A stretch of DNA of 54,344 bases. Origin: Solirubrobacterales bacterium. Its GTDB lineage: Bacteria > Actinomycetota > Thermoleophilia > Solirubrobacterales > Solirubrobacteraceae. Within the stretch, counting starts at the first letter, position 1; the number at the start of each line of letters is the position of its first letter. The notes under the pieces are model-generated. The model saw only the letters and a program-made list of their open reading frames with translations, was not told the DNA's origin and ran no database searches. The translations under genes were made by a program, and so were the position numbers. The stretch lies in the NCBI GenBank assembly GCA_027449125.1, contig DAIDME010000062.1:1-54344 (forward strand), in the 5' to 3' direction. Of this stretch, positions 45,098 to 53,891 are shown one piece after another.

Positions 45098-45142
45098 GTC
45101 GGCGGCTCCTCGAGCTGATCTCCGTCCGGTTGCAAAAACTCA

Positions 45143-45148
45143 TAGCAT
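45143..45148 (+). promoter_or_regulatory. Putative -10 (TAGCAT) for the CoA-transferase gene
   Basis: TAGCAT ends 8 nt before ATG 45157 with no ribosome site between, consistent with a leaderless start. Confidence 0.45.
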
Positions 45149-45156
45149 CGTCGCAG

Positions 45157-46287
45157 ATGAGCGAGAGGTCTGGCCACGGCGCGCTTGACGGCCTGCGGAT
45201 CCTGGACTTCTCGCGCGTTCTGGCGGGTCCGCTGGCGACGATGGTGCTCGGTGACCTCGGCGCCGAGGTCACCAAGGTCGAGCGGCCCGGGTCAGGCGAC
45301 GACACGCGCGCCTGGGGGCCGCCGTACGACCCGGCTGGGCGTGCCACCTACTTCGACGCCGTCAACCGCAACAAGCGCAGCATCGCCATCGACCTGGCCG
45401 ACGAGGCTGACCTGGAGCGCGTCAGGGCGCTGGCTGGTCAGGCCGACGTCGTCGTCGAGAACTTCAGGCCCGGATTGCTGGGTCGCTTCGGACTCGGCTA
45501 TGAGCAGCTGAGCGCCACCAACCAGCGGCTGATCTACTGCTCGGTCACGGGCTTCGGCAGCACGCCGCAGGCGGCCGCTCTGCCGGGTTATGACCTGCTC
45601 GTGCAGGCGATGGGGGGGCTGATGAGCATCACCGGAGAGGCCGGCGGCGAGCCCCAGAAGGTCGGTGTCGCGCTCGTCGACGTGATCACGGGGCTCTTTG
45701 CCGCGGTCGGGATCCTGGCCGCGCTCGAGCATCGCCGGTCGACCGGGGAAGGGCAGCTGGTGGAAGTGGACCTGCTCTCCTCGCTCCTGGCGGCGCTGGT
45801 CAACCAGGCGTCCTCGTATACCGCCGGCGGCGTCGTGCCGGAGCGGATGGGCAACGAGCACCCGAGCATCGCGCCCTACGCCGTCTTTAGGGCGGGAGCC
45901 GAGCGGCTCGTGCTCGCGGTCGGAAACGACCGCCAGTTCCAGGACCTATGCCGCGTGCTGGGCGAGCCGGGCCTGGCCGCCGAGGAGCGCTTTGCCACCA
46001 ACCCCGAGCGGGTTGCACACCGTGACGCCCTGCGGCTCGAGCTCGAGCGGCTGCTGGCCGCGCGTCCGGCGGCCGACTGGGTGGCGCGGCTGACCGACGC
46101 GCGCGTACCGGCCGGTGCCGTCAACGACCTGGGAGCCGCCTTCGAGCTGGCGCGGCGCCTGGGACTCGAGCCGATCGTCAACCTCTCGGTGTCGGGCGGG
46201 CCGGTGCTGGGCCTGCCACGCAACCCGATCAAACTCTCGCGCACGCCGGTCAGCTACCGGCTGGCGCCGCCGGACCTGCCCGCTTAG
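45157..46287 (+). CDS. CoA-transferase family III (CaiB/BaiF-type)
   Basis: A 376-residue family III CoA-transferase. Characteristic parts are LRILDFSRVLAGPLATMVLGDLGAEV, RNKRSIAIDL, VVVENFRPG and the catalytic-aspartate region ALPGYDLLVQAMGG (Asp in GYD). The frame is open back to 45085, but ATG 45157 gives the family N-terminus. Adjacent to glutaryl-CoA dehydrogenase and probably charging glutarate or a similar acid with CoA; a different dicarboxylate is possible. Confidence 0.9.
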   Translation: MSERSGHGALDGLRILDFSRVLAGPLATMVLGDLGAEVTKVERPGSGDDTRAWGPPYDPAGRATYFDAVNRNKRSIAIDLADEADLERVRALAGQADVVVENFRPGLLGRFGLGYEQLSATNQRLIYCSVTGFGSTPQAAALPGYDLLVQAMGGLMSITGEAGGEPQKVGVALVDVITGLFAAVGILAALEHRRSTGEGQLVEVDLLSSLLAALVNQASSYTAGGVVPERMGNEHPSIAPYAVFRAGAERLVLAVGNDRQFQDLCRVLGEPGLAAEERFATNPERVAHRDALRLELERLLAARPAADWVARLTDARVPAGAVNDLGAAFELARRLGLEPIVNLSVSGGPVLGLPRNPIKLSRTPVSYRLAPPDLPA

Positions 46288-46403
46288 CCTGCGCGTCCAA
46301 CACTGAGCGGGGCATTAGCCGTGGTGGCGCATGCCGACTACCGCGCTCGGTGATAGAAACCCTCGCTTAGGCCAGCGTTAGGTCTGCCACCGAACAGGAG
46401 GGG

Positions 46404-48038
46404 ATGAGCGTGTCCAGTGGTGACAGTTCACAGGTAGCAGCGGGTGTGGCGGTGAACGCCGCGACGCTCACCGACGATCAGCGGCTCGAGCAGCTCGGAT
46501 ACAAGCCGCAGCTGACGCGCGTGCTCGGGTTGTTCTCCAACTTCTCGGTTGCCTTCACCTACCTCTCGCCGATGGTGGGGATCTACTCGCTGTTCGTGCT
46601 CGGCCTGGGGATGGCCGGTCCGTCCTACATCTGGCTGACGCTCGTGCCGCTGATCGGGATGCTCTTCGTCGCGCTGGTCTTTGGCGAGCTCGCGAGCCAC
46701 TACCCCGTCGCCGGCGCGCTCTACAACTACGGCAAGTTCTCGGTGGGGGCCGGCTACGGCTGGTTCGTCGGCTGGTTCTACGGGGTCGCGCTGCTCGTCA
46801 CGGTCGCCTCGGTGGACACCGGTGTGGTCAGCTACGTCACGTCGCTGTTGCACAACTGGTTCGGAGCGAACATCAACCCCAGCGCCCACGTGACGATCCT
46901 CGTCGTGACGCTCGTGCTCGTGGGAATCCAGACGGTGATGAACATCACGGGCACCGCGGTGATGGCGCGGGTGGCGCGCTACGGCGTGTATGTGGAGATG
47001 GTCGGCACCTTCGGCATCGCGATCATCCTGGCCATCAACGGCTTCCACCACGGACTCGGGTACCTGTTCTCGAGCCACGGTGCGACCAACGTCAAGACCA
47101 ACGGTTACGGCTTCAACTTCCACGGCAACTGGTGGACCGGGGCGGCGCTGATCGCCGTGCTCGCACCTGTCTACATCTTCTACGGCTACGAGTCCGCCGG
47201 TGACATCGCCGAGGAGACCAAGGAGGCGAGCCGCCTGATCCCACGGTCGATGCGCCTGGCGCTGATCTGGGGCGGGGTCGCATCGCTCGTGCTGACCGGC
47301 GGGTTGCTGCTCGCGATCCCCGCCCACACCAGCAACGCCCAGGCCGTGGCCGGCGGTATCCCGCTGATCCTCGCGCAGCTGCCGCAGTGGCTTCAGGACG
47401 TGCTGCTCCTGCTGATCATCTACGCCTTCTTCTCCTGCGGCACCTCCGTACAGGGCGCGGGCTCGCGGCTGGCATTCTCCTACGCCCGTGACGGCGCGCT
47501 GCCCGCGTCGCGCTGGATCTCCAAGGTCAGCGACCGCCACCGCATCCCGGTCAACGCACTGCTCGGCGGCGCCGGGGTGACGGTGCTGTTCGTGCTGCTC
47601 GTGTTCGTCTCGCCCAAGCACAACGTCAGCATCCTCTGGTTCACCTACCCGGCGAACACCAGCGCCCTGGTCTCGCTGGTCTCCTTCGGCGTCAGCGGCA
47701 TCTACCTGTCCTTCCTGATGACCGTGATCGGCTCGATGATCGCCCGCGCCCGGGGCTGGGTGCCGGCCGGCGCCTTCAGGCTCGGCCGCTTCGGCTGGGC
47801 GGTTTCGATCATCGCCTGCGCCTACCTGGCGCTGATGTTCATCAACGTGGTGCTGCCGAGCGGCCTGGCGAGCCCCCGCTCGTACTTCAACATCGACTGG
47901 ATCACCCTCATGGTGATGGTGCTGATCGGCCTGATCGGCGGGATCTACTACCTGATCGGCCGGCCCGACCGCAAGCTCGGCAGCCACGTGCACGACCAGC
48001 TGGAAGCCAGCGGTGCCGAGCGTACACTGGAGTCATGA
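46404..48038 (+). CDS. APC-superfamily amino acid permease
   Basis: A 544-residue transporter with about 12 membrane segments. The conserved N-terminal LTRVLGLFSNFSVAFTYLSPMVGIYSLFVLG and the helix 6 region VYIFYGYESAGDIAEETKEASRLIPRSM mark the amino acid/choline-type APC group. AGGAGGGG precedes ATG 46404. Its stop overlaps the start of the glutathione peroxidase-like gene (ATGA). Substrate is unknown. Confidence 0.9.
   Translation: MSVSSGDSSQVAAGVAVNAATLTDDQRLEQLGYKPQLTRVLGLFSNFSVAFTYLSPMVGIYSLFVLGLGMAGPSYIWLTLVPLIGMLFVALVFGELASHYPVAGALYNYGKFSVGAGYGWFVGWFYGVALLVTVASVDTGVVSYVTSLLHNWFGANINPSAHVTILVVTLVLVGIQTVMNITGTAVMARVARYGVYVEMVGTFGIAIILAINGFHHGLGYLFSSHGATNVKTNGYGFNFHGNWWTGAALIAVLAPVYIFYGYESAGDIAEETKEASRLIPRSMRLALIWGGVASLVLTGGLLLAIPAHTSNAQAVAGGIPLILAQLPQWLQDVLLLLIIYAFFSCGTSVQGAGSRLAFSYARDGALPASRWISKVSDRHRIPVNALLGGAGVTVLFVLLVFVSPKHNVSILWFTYPANTSALVSLVSFGVSGIYLSFLMTVIGSMIARARGWVPAGAFRLGRFGWAVSIIACAYLALMFINVVLPSGLASPRSYFNIDWITLMVMVLIGLIGGIYYLIGRPDRKLGSHVHDQLEASGAERTLES
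48023..48028 (+). promoter_or_regulatory. Putative -10 (TACACT) for the GPx-like gene
   Basis: TACACT lies 6 nt before ATG 48035, inside the last codons of the permease gene. It suggests the GPx-like gene can also be transcribed on its own, leaderless, despite overlapping the permease stop. Confidence 0.4.
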
Positions 48039-48586
48039 GCAAGCTGTCGACGCTCAAGATGTACATGCGTCGGCCCGAGCGGCTGCAGCAGCCGACGGAC
48101 CTCTATTCGCACCGCGTGACGCTGATCGACGGCGGCGAGCTGGACCTGGCCGACTGGCGTGGCCGCCCGGCGCTGATCGTCAACACCGCCAGCAAATGTG
48201 GCTTCACGCCACAGTACGAGGGTCTCCAGCGCCTGTACGAGCGCTATCACGAGGCCGGCCTCGAGCTGCTCGGCTGCCCGTCCGGGGACTTCGCCGACCA
48301 GGAGTACGAGGACGACGCTGAGATCGGCTCGTTCTGCCAGCGCAACTACGGCGTTCAGTTCCCGCTGAGCGCTCGCACGTCTGTACGCGACCATCCAGAC
48401 CCGCTGTGGGCCGACCTGACCAGCCAGCCGGGCTCGGCGCCCCCGAAATGGAACTTCACCAAATACCTCGTCGGCGGCGACGGGCGTCTGATCGAGCACT
48501 GGGGCTCCACCGTGGCACCGGAAGGGCCGAAGATCACCGGGGCGATCGAGCGTGTCCTCTCAGGTGAGGAGCCGGACGGCGTCTGA
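48035..48586 (+). CDS. Glutathione peroxidase-like thiol peroxidase
   Basis: A 183-residue GPx-family peroxidase. The peroxidatic cysteine is C55 in NTASKCGFTPQY, and a second cysteine C101 in FCQRNYGV may be the resolving residue; WNFTKYLV gives the Trp/Asn of the active site. The catalytic Gln motif (FPCNQF in relatives) reads CPSGDF, so the usual Gln is replaced. Probably a thioredoxin-dependent hydroperoxide reductase. Start ATG 48035 overlaps the upstream permease stop. Confidence 0.9.
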   Translation: MSKLSTLKMYMRRPERLQQPTDLYSHRVTLIDGGELDLADWRGRPALIVNTASKCGFTPQYEGLQRLYERYHEAGLELLGCPSGDFADQEYEDDAEIGSFCQRNYGVQFPLSARTSVRDHPDPLWADLTSQPGSAPPKWNFTKYLVGGDGRLIEHWGSTVAPEGPKITGAIERVLSGEEPDGV

Positions 48587-48595
48587 GATACTCGG

Positions 48596-49225
48596 GTGGT
48601 GCCAAGCCACCTGATCGTGTACGTCGGAGTCGTGGTGGCGATCGCGTTGCTGCCGGGTCCGGACACGGCGGTTGTCACCCGTAATGCGCTCGTGCACGGG
48701 CGCGAGGCGGCACTCGGGAGCGCCGTGGGGGTAAACATCGGGCTCATGGTCTGGACCGCGGCGACCGCGCTCGGAGTCGCGGCGATACTGCGCAGCTCCG
48801 CCACGCTCTATGACCTGCTGAAGCTGGCCGGCGCGCTCTACCTGATCTGGATCGGTGTGCGCACGCTGCTCGAGTCGCGCCGTGCGGCCGCGGGCAGCGC
48901 GCGGGCGGCGCCGGGCGCGCGCTTGGTGGACGGCCGCGGCGGCCTGCGTCAGGGCCTCCTGAGCAACCTCTCGAACCCGAAGGTCGGCATCTTCTTCACC
49001 AGCCTGCTGCCTCAGTTCATCTCCCCGCACGCGCCGGCGCTGCCGCAGATGCTGCTGCTCGGGGCCATCTTCATCGCCTTCAACCTGGTGTGGATGTCGA
49101 GCTACGCCGTCGCGGCGGTGAGGCTCTCTGACGTGCTGAGCCGCACACGCGTGAAGGCGACGATCGACAGGATCTCCGGCCTGGTGCTGGTCGGCGTCGG
49201 CGTCGGACTGGCGCTCGACCGCTGA
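48596..49225 (+). CDS. LysE/RhtB family amino acid exporter
   Basis: A 209-residue membrane exporter with six hydrophobic segments. LLPGPDTAVVTRNALVHGREAALGSAVGVNIG is the LysE-family signature, and GLLSNLSNPKVGIFFTSLLPQFI is the conserved middle loop. Two GTG codons, 48596 and 48599, are both possible starts; GATACT (48587-48592) spaces better for 48599. Likely exports an amino acid or homoserine-like compound. Confidence 0.9.
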   Translation: MVPSHLIVYVGVVVAIALLPGPDTAVVTRNALVHGREAALGSAVGVNIGLMVWTAATALGVAAILRSSATLYDLLKLAGALYLIWIGVRTLLESRRAAAGSARAAPGARLVDGRGGLRQGLLSNLSNPKVGIFFTSLLPQFISPHAPALPQMLLLGAIFIAFNLVWMSSYAVAAVRLSDVLSRTRVKATIDRISGLVLVGVGVGLALDR

Positions 49226-49235
49226 ACACCGGCCG

Positions 49236-49766
49236 CTAGCGGGTCAGGGCAGCGCTGAAGAAGCCCGCCGTGGCCGCAAGCACGGCGGGCTTGTGAAACG
49301 CCTCATCCTCGTGGTTTGCGCCGGCGAGCAGCAGGAGCTGCGAGTCGCCACCGGCGGCGCTGATGGCTGTGTGCAGCGCCCGGCTCTGGGCGCAGTTGAT
49401 CAGCCCGATCGGGCACGCGGCGTTGTGGGCGTGGGTGAGAGGACTCGCCGCTCGGTCCCGAGGCCGTGCTCGGCGCCGTTCGCACGCGGCCAGTACTGCG
49501 CCGCCCGGGCGTCTTCCAGCTGGGCTGGATGCGTGGCCACGTCCGTCAGGCGATAGCTGACGCTCGCAACTGCAAGCCCGTGCGCGGCGAGTGGCAGCAG
49601 CCGCTCGGCAACCCTGTCCCTGCGTGAGCCGCGCGCCCAGCCGCCGCCGTGGAAGTAGACGACGCAGGGTGCCTCGCGGTCGTGGTCAGGGCGGTGGACG
49701 TCGAGGCAGAGCTGTGTCGAGGCGACCGTCCGGTAGGGAACGTCGAGGGTGCTGCGGGTGCTCAGC
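49236..49766 (-). pseudogene. Broken alpha/beta-hydrolase (esterase/lipase) gene
   Basis: The 5' half encodes an esterase start (CVVYFHGGGWARGSRRD with the oxyanion HGGG, then LAVASVSYRLTD). After about 110 codons the frame ends in unrelated sequence. In another minus-strand frame the C-terminal part appears (CAQSRALHTAISAAGGDSQ, then the catalytic His in AGANHEDEAF and a terminal stop at 49236). The middle, including the GXSXG nucleophile, is missing. An internal deletion plus frameshift has destroyed the gene. Its 5' end overlaps the luciferase-like gene's stop. Confidence 0.75.
49261..49292. terminator. 12-bp hairpin terminator
   Basis: AAGCCCGCCGTG pairs with CACGGCGGGCTT across an 8-nt loop, 36 nt after the LysE-type gene stop. 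It lies inside the degenerate 3' end of the esterase pseudogene. Confidence 0.6.
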
Positions 49767-50799
49767 GCGCCACACCGACACTGGGGAGGGTGCCCGTGAA
49801 GGCCGGCATCACCTCGCCGGCGAACAGGCTCGCGGTTCGCGACGCTTCCTCGAAGCTGATCCCGCCAAAGGCCACGTCGGCCGTCATGTAGTTGATGCCG
49901 GCAGTCGTGATCTGCTCGGCCACGTACTGGCGCGCTCCCTCCGGAGTGCCGGCGTATGCGGCGCCCTGCGCGACCAGCTGCCCGAGGGTCTCCGGGTAGA
50001 CCGGGGGCCGCGGCATTCCGCGCGCGACCCAGAGGTGGTCGAGCGACGCCTTGAAGCGCGGGTAGACGCGCTCGGCTACGCGCAACGCCTCTGCTTCGGT
50101 GTCGGCCAGGACGATGTGACGGTTGACGCCCAGGTGCGGCAGCTCGGAATCGGCGCGGCCCAGCTCCTGCCAGCGCTCCCGGTAGCGGTCGGTCGTCACG
50201 CGCGTGCGCTGCGCGCTGACCAGCGACATGACGTTGATCGCGCGCTCGGCGCACCAGCCGGCGCGATCAGGCCGCGAGGCGCCAAACCAGAGCGGTGGGT
50301 GTGGTGCCTGCAGCGGCCGTGCCGTGAGCGGCAGCTCCGAGACGGTGAAGTGCTTGCCGTGGTGGCTGAAGCTCGCGTGCGCCGCGAAGTAGCCGACCAC
50401 CAGGTCGTAGGACTCCTCGAAGAGCTCAGGCGTGAGCTCGCCCGGCACTCCATAGAACGAAGCCTCGATCGCTGATGCCCCGCGGCCGACGCCGACCTCG
50501 AGCCGGCCGGCGCTGAGCTGGTCGAGCAGGCACCACTCCTCGATCAGGCGGACCGGGTGGTACAGCGGCAGGACGTTGACGAGCGCGCCGAAACGCAGCC
50601 GCTTGGTCCGCTGCGCGACGGCGGCGAGAAAGACGTTCGGTGAGCCGACCAGCCCCAGCGGTGTGCCGTGGTGCTCGGCCAGGTGGTATGCGTGGAAGCC
50701 GTCCCGGTCGTACTGCTCGGTCAGCCGCAGGCGCTGCTCGAGCTGCTCGGCGGTCGCGATCCCGGATGCGTCGATGTGGTCGAAGATGCCGAAGCGCAT
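49762..50799 (-). CDS. LLM-class flavin-dependent oxidoreductase (luciferase-like)
   Basis: A 345-residue TIM-barrel protein of the bacterial luciferase-like monooxygenase family, using F420 or FMN. Seen are FGIFDHIDASG at the N-terminus, the segment AYHLAEHHGTPLGLVGSPNVFLAAVAQRT, LRFGALVNVLPLYHPVRLIEEW and RLEVGVGRGASAIEASFYG. No partner reductase is nearby. Substrate unknown. Its stop overlaps the esterase pseudogene. Confidence 0.9.
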   Translation of the reverse strand: MRFGIFDHIDASGIATAEQLEQRLRLTEQYDRDGFHAYHLAEHHGTPLGLVGSPNVFLAAVAQRTKRLRFGALVNVLPLYHPVRLIEEWCLLDQLSAGRLEVGVGRGASAIEASFYGVPGELTPELFEESYDLVVGYFAAHASFSHHGKHFTVSELPLTARPLQAPHPPLWFGASRPDRAGWCAERAINVMSLVSAQRTRVTTDRYRERWQELGRADSELPHLGVNRHIVLADTEAEALRVAERVYPRFKASLDHLWVARGMPRPPVYPETLGQLVAQGAAYAGTPEGARQYVAEQITTAGINYMTADVAFGGISFEEASRTASLFAGEVMPAFTGTLPSVGVAR

Positions 50800-50855
50800 G
50801 GACTGGGGAATGGAGGTGGCCGCGGCGTCCGGGTCCGCTGGGCTACTCGGGCGAG

Positions 50856-50944
50856 CGGAGAGGAGGGGATTCGAACCCCTGATGGAGATTTCGCCCCATA
50901 CTCGCTTAGCAGGCGAGTGCCTTCAGCCACTCGGCCACCTCTCC
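50856..50944 (-). tRNA. tRNA-Ser (anticodon GCT)
   Basis: Minus-strand class II tRNA of 89 nt: acceptor GGAGAGG / CCTCTCC, anticodon loop CTGCTAA, long variable arm and T arm GGGGTTCGAATCCCC. CCA is not encoded. Confidence 0.95.
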
Positions 50945-51013
50945 GGGAGCCCGCGCGCGCAGCGTTGGCGAGCCGGGTGTGAGCGGGAGTGTAGAGGTTC
51001 TCGGTGTCGGGGC

Positions 51014-51904
51014 TCAGGCGTGCGCCGGCCCCTGGGTCGTCCGCTGAGAAGCCGCCGCGCGTGGATCCAGGTCGGCGAGCGTCAGCGGACGGGAGGGCGG
51101 GTCGTTCAGGACGACGCGGCTATGGATCCGCAGGTCCGCGTCCACGTGCAGGAGCTCCCCGGGCGCGAGTGGCCGCCAACCAGCGTCATCGTCCATCGGC
51201 TCGCTCGCCACCACGACCGCCGGGCGCTCGGCGAGCTCCTGCGAGTGCACGCGAAGTTCTCCGGCGGAGCCGCGGTGAAGCAGCTGCCGGCTCCTCGTCG
51301 GCGCGTCCGCGCCGCCGCTGCGTTCGAGTACGTAGAGCTCGTGCACCGTCGGGTAGCGCAGCGCCCAGAGTTCGGTGTCCGTGATCAGCACGCAGTTGAG
51401 CGCGTACACCGGCAGGTTGGCGGCGATCCAGCCGGCCGCCCGTGCGATCGCGGCGCCGATGTCACCGTCTGCCTCGGCCTCGCGTGTGATCAGGGCGAAG
51501 AAGCGCTCGGAGTCGGTCTCCCCGCGCACGAGGTCACGGGCGGGGCCGAGTCGCTGCTCCAGGCGCTCGACCTCGCCGATCACGCCGTTGTGCGCAAACA
51601 GCCGGCCGTGCTGCTCGAAGGGGTGCGTGTTCTGGAGCGCGACCGCGCCGGTCGAGGCGTAGCGGATGTGCGCGATGAACGTCCGGGAGCGCACGCTGCG
51701 AGCCTCGTGAGCAAACGCCCGGTCGGCGTAGGCGGCGAGCGGCTGCTTGGCGAGATAGGGGGCGCCGTCGGGCAGGAATGCTCCGAGCCCGGTGCCGTCT
51801 GGGTCGCGGTGGCTCTGCGTGGCCAGGGAGTCGGGCGCCTCCAGCAGCCAGAAGGTTGCGCTCACGGGCTCCGCGCCCCCGGTCATGCCAAACAGGCGAC
51901 ACAT
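51014..51904 (-). CDS. Class II glutamine amidotransferase
   Basis: A 296-residue Ntn-type amidotransferase. The nucleophile is Cys2 in MCRLFGMTGG, so the true start must be ATG 51904 although the frame is open far upstream. Other motifs: DGTGLGAFLPDG, RTFIAHIRYASTGAVALQNTHPF and LFAHNGVIGEVERL. Related to YafJ/EgtC-type proteins; the acceptor substrate is unknown. A TAGTGT hexamer 8 nt upstream supports the start. Divergent from the lhgO-like gene. Confidence 0.92.
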   Translation of the reverse strand: MCRLFGMTGGAEPVSATFWLLEAPDSLATQSHRDPDGTGLGAFLPDGAPYLAKQPLAAYADRAFAHEARSVRSRTFIAHIRYASTGAVALQNTHPFEQHGRLFAHNGVIGEVERLEQRLGPARDLVRGETDSERFFALITREAEADGDIGAAIARAAGWIAANLPVYALNCVLITDTELWALRYPTVHELYVLERSGGADAPTRSRQLLHRGSAGELRVHSQELAERPAVVVASEPMDDDAGWRPLAPGELLHVDADLRIHSRVVLNDPPSRPLTLADLDPRAAASQRTTQGPAHA

Positions 51905-51912
51905 CTCCAACG

Positions 51913-51918
51913 ACACTA
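51913..51918 (-). promoter_or_regulatory. Putative -10 (TAGTGT) for the amidotransferase gene
   Basis: TAGTGT on the minus strand ends 8 nt before ATG 51904. A plus-strand TATGAT at 51927-51932 close by could serve the divergent oxidase gene. Confidence 0.45.
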
Positions 51919-52009
51919 CCGCGCCGTATGATCGGTGTGTGCCAGGCGCAGGCTCAGTGGCGGCGCTCGCCCACTCCGGATCGCTGTCCCTCGGGCGCTC
52001 CAAGTGACG

Positions 52010-53209
52010 ATGCGGATCGGGGTCGTGGGCGCAGGCATAGTCGGACTCGCCGTCGCCCGCGAGCTTGCGCAGGGGCAGGCGCCGGCCGTGGTCACAGTGC
52101 TCGAGAAGGAGCGCGATGTCGCCACCCATCAGAGCGGCCACAACAGTGGCGTCGTGCACGCCGGTGTGTACTACGCGCCGGGCTCGCTGAAGGCGAGGCT
52201 CTGTCGTGAGGGGGGCGAGCGTCTGGAGCGCTACTGCGCGCAACGAGGCATCGCCTTTGAGCGCTGCGGCAAGCTGATCGTGGCCCGTGGCTCCGATGAG
52301 CTCGGCCGGCTGGACGAGCTCGAGCGTCGCGCTCGTGCGAACGGCGTGCCCGGCCTGCGACGGCTGGCGGCCGACGCGATGCGCCAGATCGAGCCGCATG
52401 TGCGCGGCATCGCCGCTCTGCATTCGCCGCAGACCGCGATCGTGGACTACCGCGTCGTGGCCAGCGCCTACGCGGCGGACGTGCGGGCCGCCGGCGGAGA
52501 GGTGCGGTGTGGCTTTCAGGTGGCGAGCGTGAGCCGCCGCGCAGGAGAGGTTCGCGTGCGCTCCGGCGGCGGTGCGGAGCTGGCGTTTGACCGGCTGATC
52601 GTCTGCGCCGGACTCCACGCCGACCGCCTGGCGCGCCTGGCGGGAGCGGCCGCCGAGCCTCAGATCGTGCCCTTCCGCGGCGAGTACTATCGGCTTCTGC
52701 CCGCACGCGAGCACTTGGTGCGCGGTCTCATCTACCCGGTCCCGGATCCGGCTTACCCGTTCCTGGGGGTGCACTTCACGCGTCGCGTGGCTGGTGGGGT
52801 GGAAATCGGCCCCAACGCGGTCCTTGCGCTGGGACGCGAGGCTTACCGGTGGTCTGACGTCGTGGCGAGGGACGTGGTCGAGACGCTGCGCTACCCGGGA
52901 CTCAGGCGGCTCGCGCGCCGCCACTGGCGGGCGGGAGCCGCTGAGCTATGGGGCTCGCTCTCACGGCGTGCGTTCGTCGCGCGCGCGCGCAGCTACATCC
53001 CCGGGCTCGTGGTGGCTGACGTCGAGCCGGCGCCAGCCGGCGTCCGTGCCCAGGCGCTGGACCGTGACGGCTCGCTCGTGGACGACTTCCGGATCGACGT
53101 GATCCCTGGCGTGGTGCTGGTGCGCAACGCGCCGTCACCGGCGGCCACCGCGGCGCTGGCCATAGCCGACCACATCGTTGGCGCTCTGCGCGATCGCTCG
53201 GCTCAGTGA
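52010..53209 (+). CDS. lhgO: L-2-hydroxyglutarate oxidase (LhgO-like FAD oxidoreductase)
   Basis: A 399-residue DAO-family flavoprotein. The FAD-binding GVVGAGIVGLAVARELA is at the extreme N-terminus, followed by THQSGHNSGVVHAGVYYAPGSLKARLC, a signature of LhgO, and the C-terminal PAPAGVRAQALDRDGSLVDDF. LhgO oxidises L-2-hydroxyglutarate to 2-oxoglutarate at the membrane. ATG 52010 is chosen; GTG 52004 and 51935 are upstream alternatives. Glutaryl-CoA dehydrogenase lies 7 kb away, but no operon links them. Overlaps the convergent hydroxylase gene by 7 nt. Confidence 0.88.
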   Translation: MRIGVVGAGIVGLAVARELAQGQAPAVVTVLEKERDVATHQSGHNSGVVHAGVYYAPGSLKARLCREGGERLERYCAQRGIAFERCGKLIVARGSDELGRLDELERRARANGVPGLRRLAADAMRQIEPHVRGIAALHSPQTAIVDYRVVASAYAADVRAAGGEVRCGFQVASVSRRAGEVRVRSGGGAELAFDRLIVCAGLHADRLARLAGAAAEPQIVPFRGEYYRLLPAREHLVRGLIYPVPDPAYPFLGVHFTRRVAGGVEIGPNAVLALGREAYRWSDVVARDVVETLRYPGLRRLARRHWRAGAAELWGSLSRRAFVARARSYIPGLVVADVEPAPAGVRAQALDRDGSLVDDFRIDVIPGVVLVRNAPSPAATAALAIADHIVGALRDRSAQ

Positions 53210-53886
53210 CGCGCGGCTGGCTGGCGCGGCCCGGCCTGGCGGCCCGCCGGCCGCCTGGTTGCCGTGCCGAACACGTGGTCCCAGAACGGGGCGCTGACTC
53301 CGTAGCCGGTACCGCCGTCCTGAAAGTGGTGGCGCATGTGAAGCTCGCGCATCAGCTTGCCGAGCCTGGTGGTTGCGTGGCGGTGATGCACGTGGTAGTG
53401 CAGCATGTCGTAGGCCAGGTAGCCGCCGAGGAAGCCCGCGCTCAGTGGCAGGAAGCCGGGCGAGCCGAAGACGAGATAGAAGACGTAGACGAACAGCGCC
53501 GCAAGCGGCACGCTCACCGATGGCGGCATCACCAGCCGCATCGGGTCGTTGGGGTGGTCGTGGTGTACGCCGTGGATGATCCAGTGCAGCCGCGCGCCGA
53601 CACCTTCCTCGGGCGCGAAATGGAAGACGACGCGGTGCAGCCAATACTCTGTCAGCGTCCAGATCACGTAGCCACCGGCGACCCAGGCGAGCGCCCAGGC
53701 GCCCACACCGTGTATGAAGCCGAGCAGCAGCGCGGCAGCGATGGCGGGCACGAAGATGAGCAGCGGCACGGTCCAATGCACGCGGGAGAGCTTGTCCAGC
53801 CACTTGATGTCGAACATCGTCGGTGAGGCCCTCAGCAACTGGCTGCGGCTCATCCCCTCGAGCTCCTCTGGATGCGGCGCGGGCAT
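53203..53886 (-). CDS. Fatty acid hydroxylase / sterol desaturase family protein
   Basis: A 227-residue integral membrane di-iron enzyme with four or so membrane helices. The eight-histidine clusters are all visible: HRVVFH, HGVHHDH, HYHVHHRH and HMRHH. Family members hydroxylate fatty acids, sterols, ceramides or carotenoids. ATG 53886 is chosen over 53892 because TATCCT (plus 53893-53898) ends 6 nt upstream; relatives also begin MPAPHPEE-like. Substrate unknown. Confidence 0.88.
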   Translation of the reverse strand: MPAPHPEELEGMSRSQLLRASPTMFDIKWLDKLSRVHWTVPLLIFVPAIAAALLLGFIHGVGAWALAWVAGGYVIWTLTEYWLHRVVFHFAPEEGVGARLHWIIHGVHHDHPNDPMRLVMPPSVSVPLAALFVYVFYLVFGSPGFLPLSAGFLGGYLAYDMLHYHVHHRHATTRLGKLMRELHMRHHFQDGGTGYGVSAPFWDHVFGTATRRPAGRQAGPRQPAARH

Positions 53887-53891
53887 GGTCA

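Noticed and set aside
49293-49556. Plus-strand 87-codon frame after the LysE-type gene
   Set aside because: It is antisense to the esterase remnant and has no ribosome site or family resemblance.
51905-52924. 1-kb N-terminal extension of the amidotransferase ORF
   Set aside because: It is antisense to the lhgO gene, and the family needs Cys2 directly after Met, which is at 51904.
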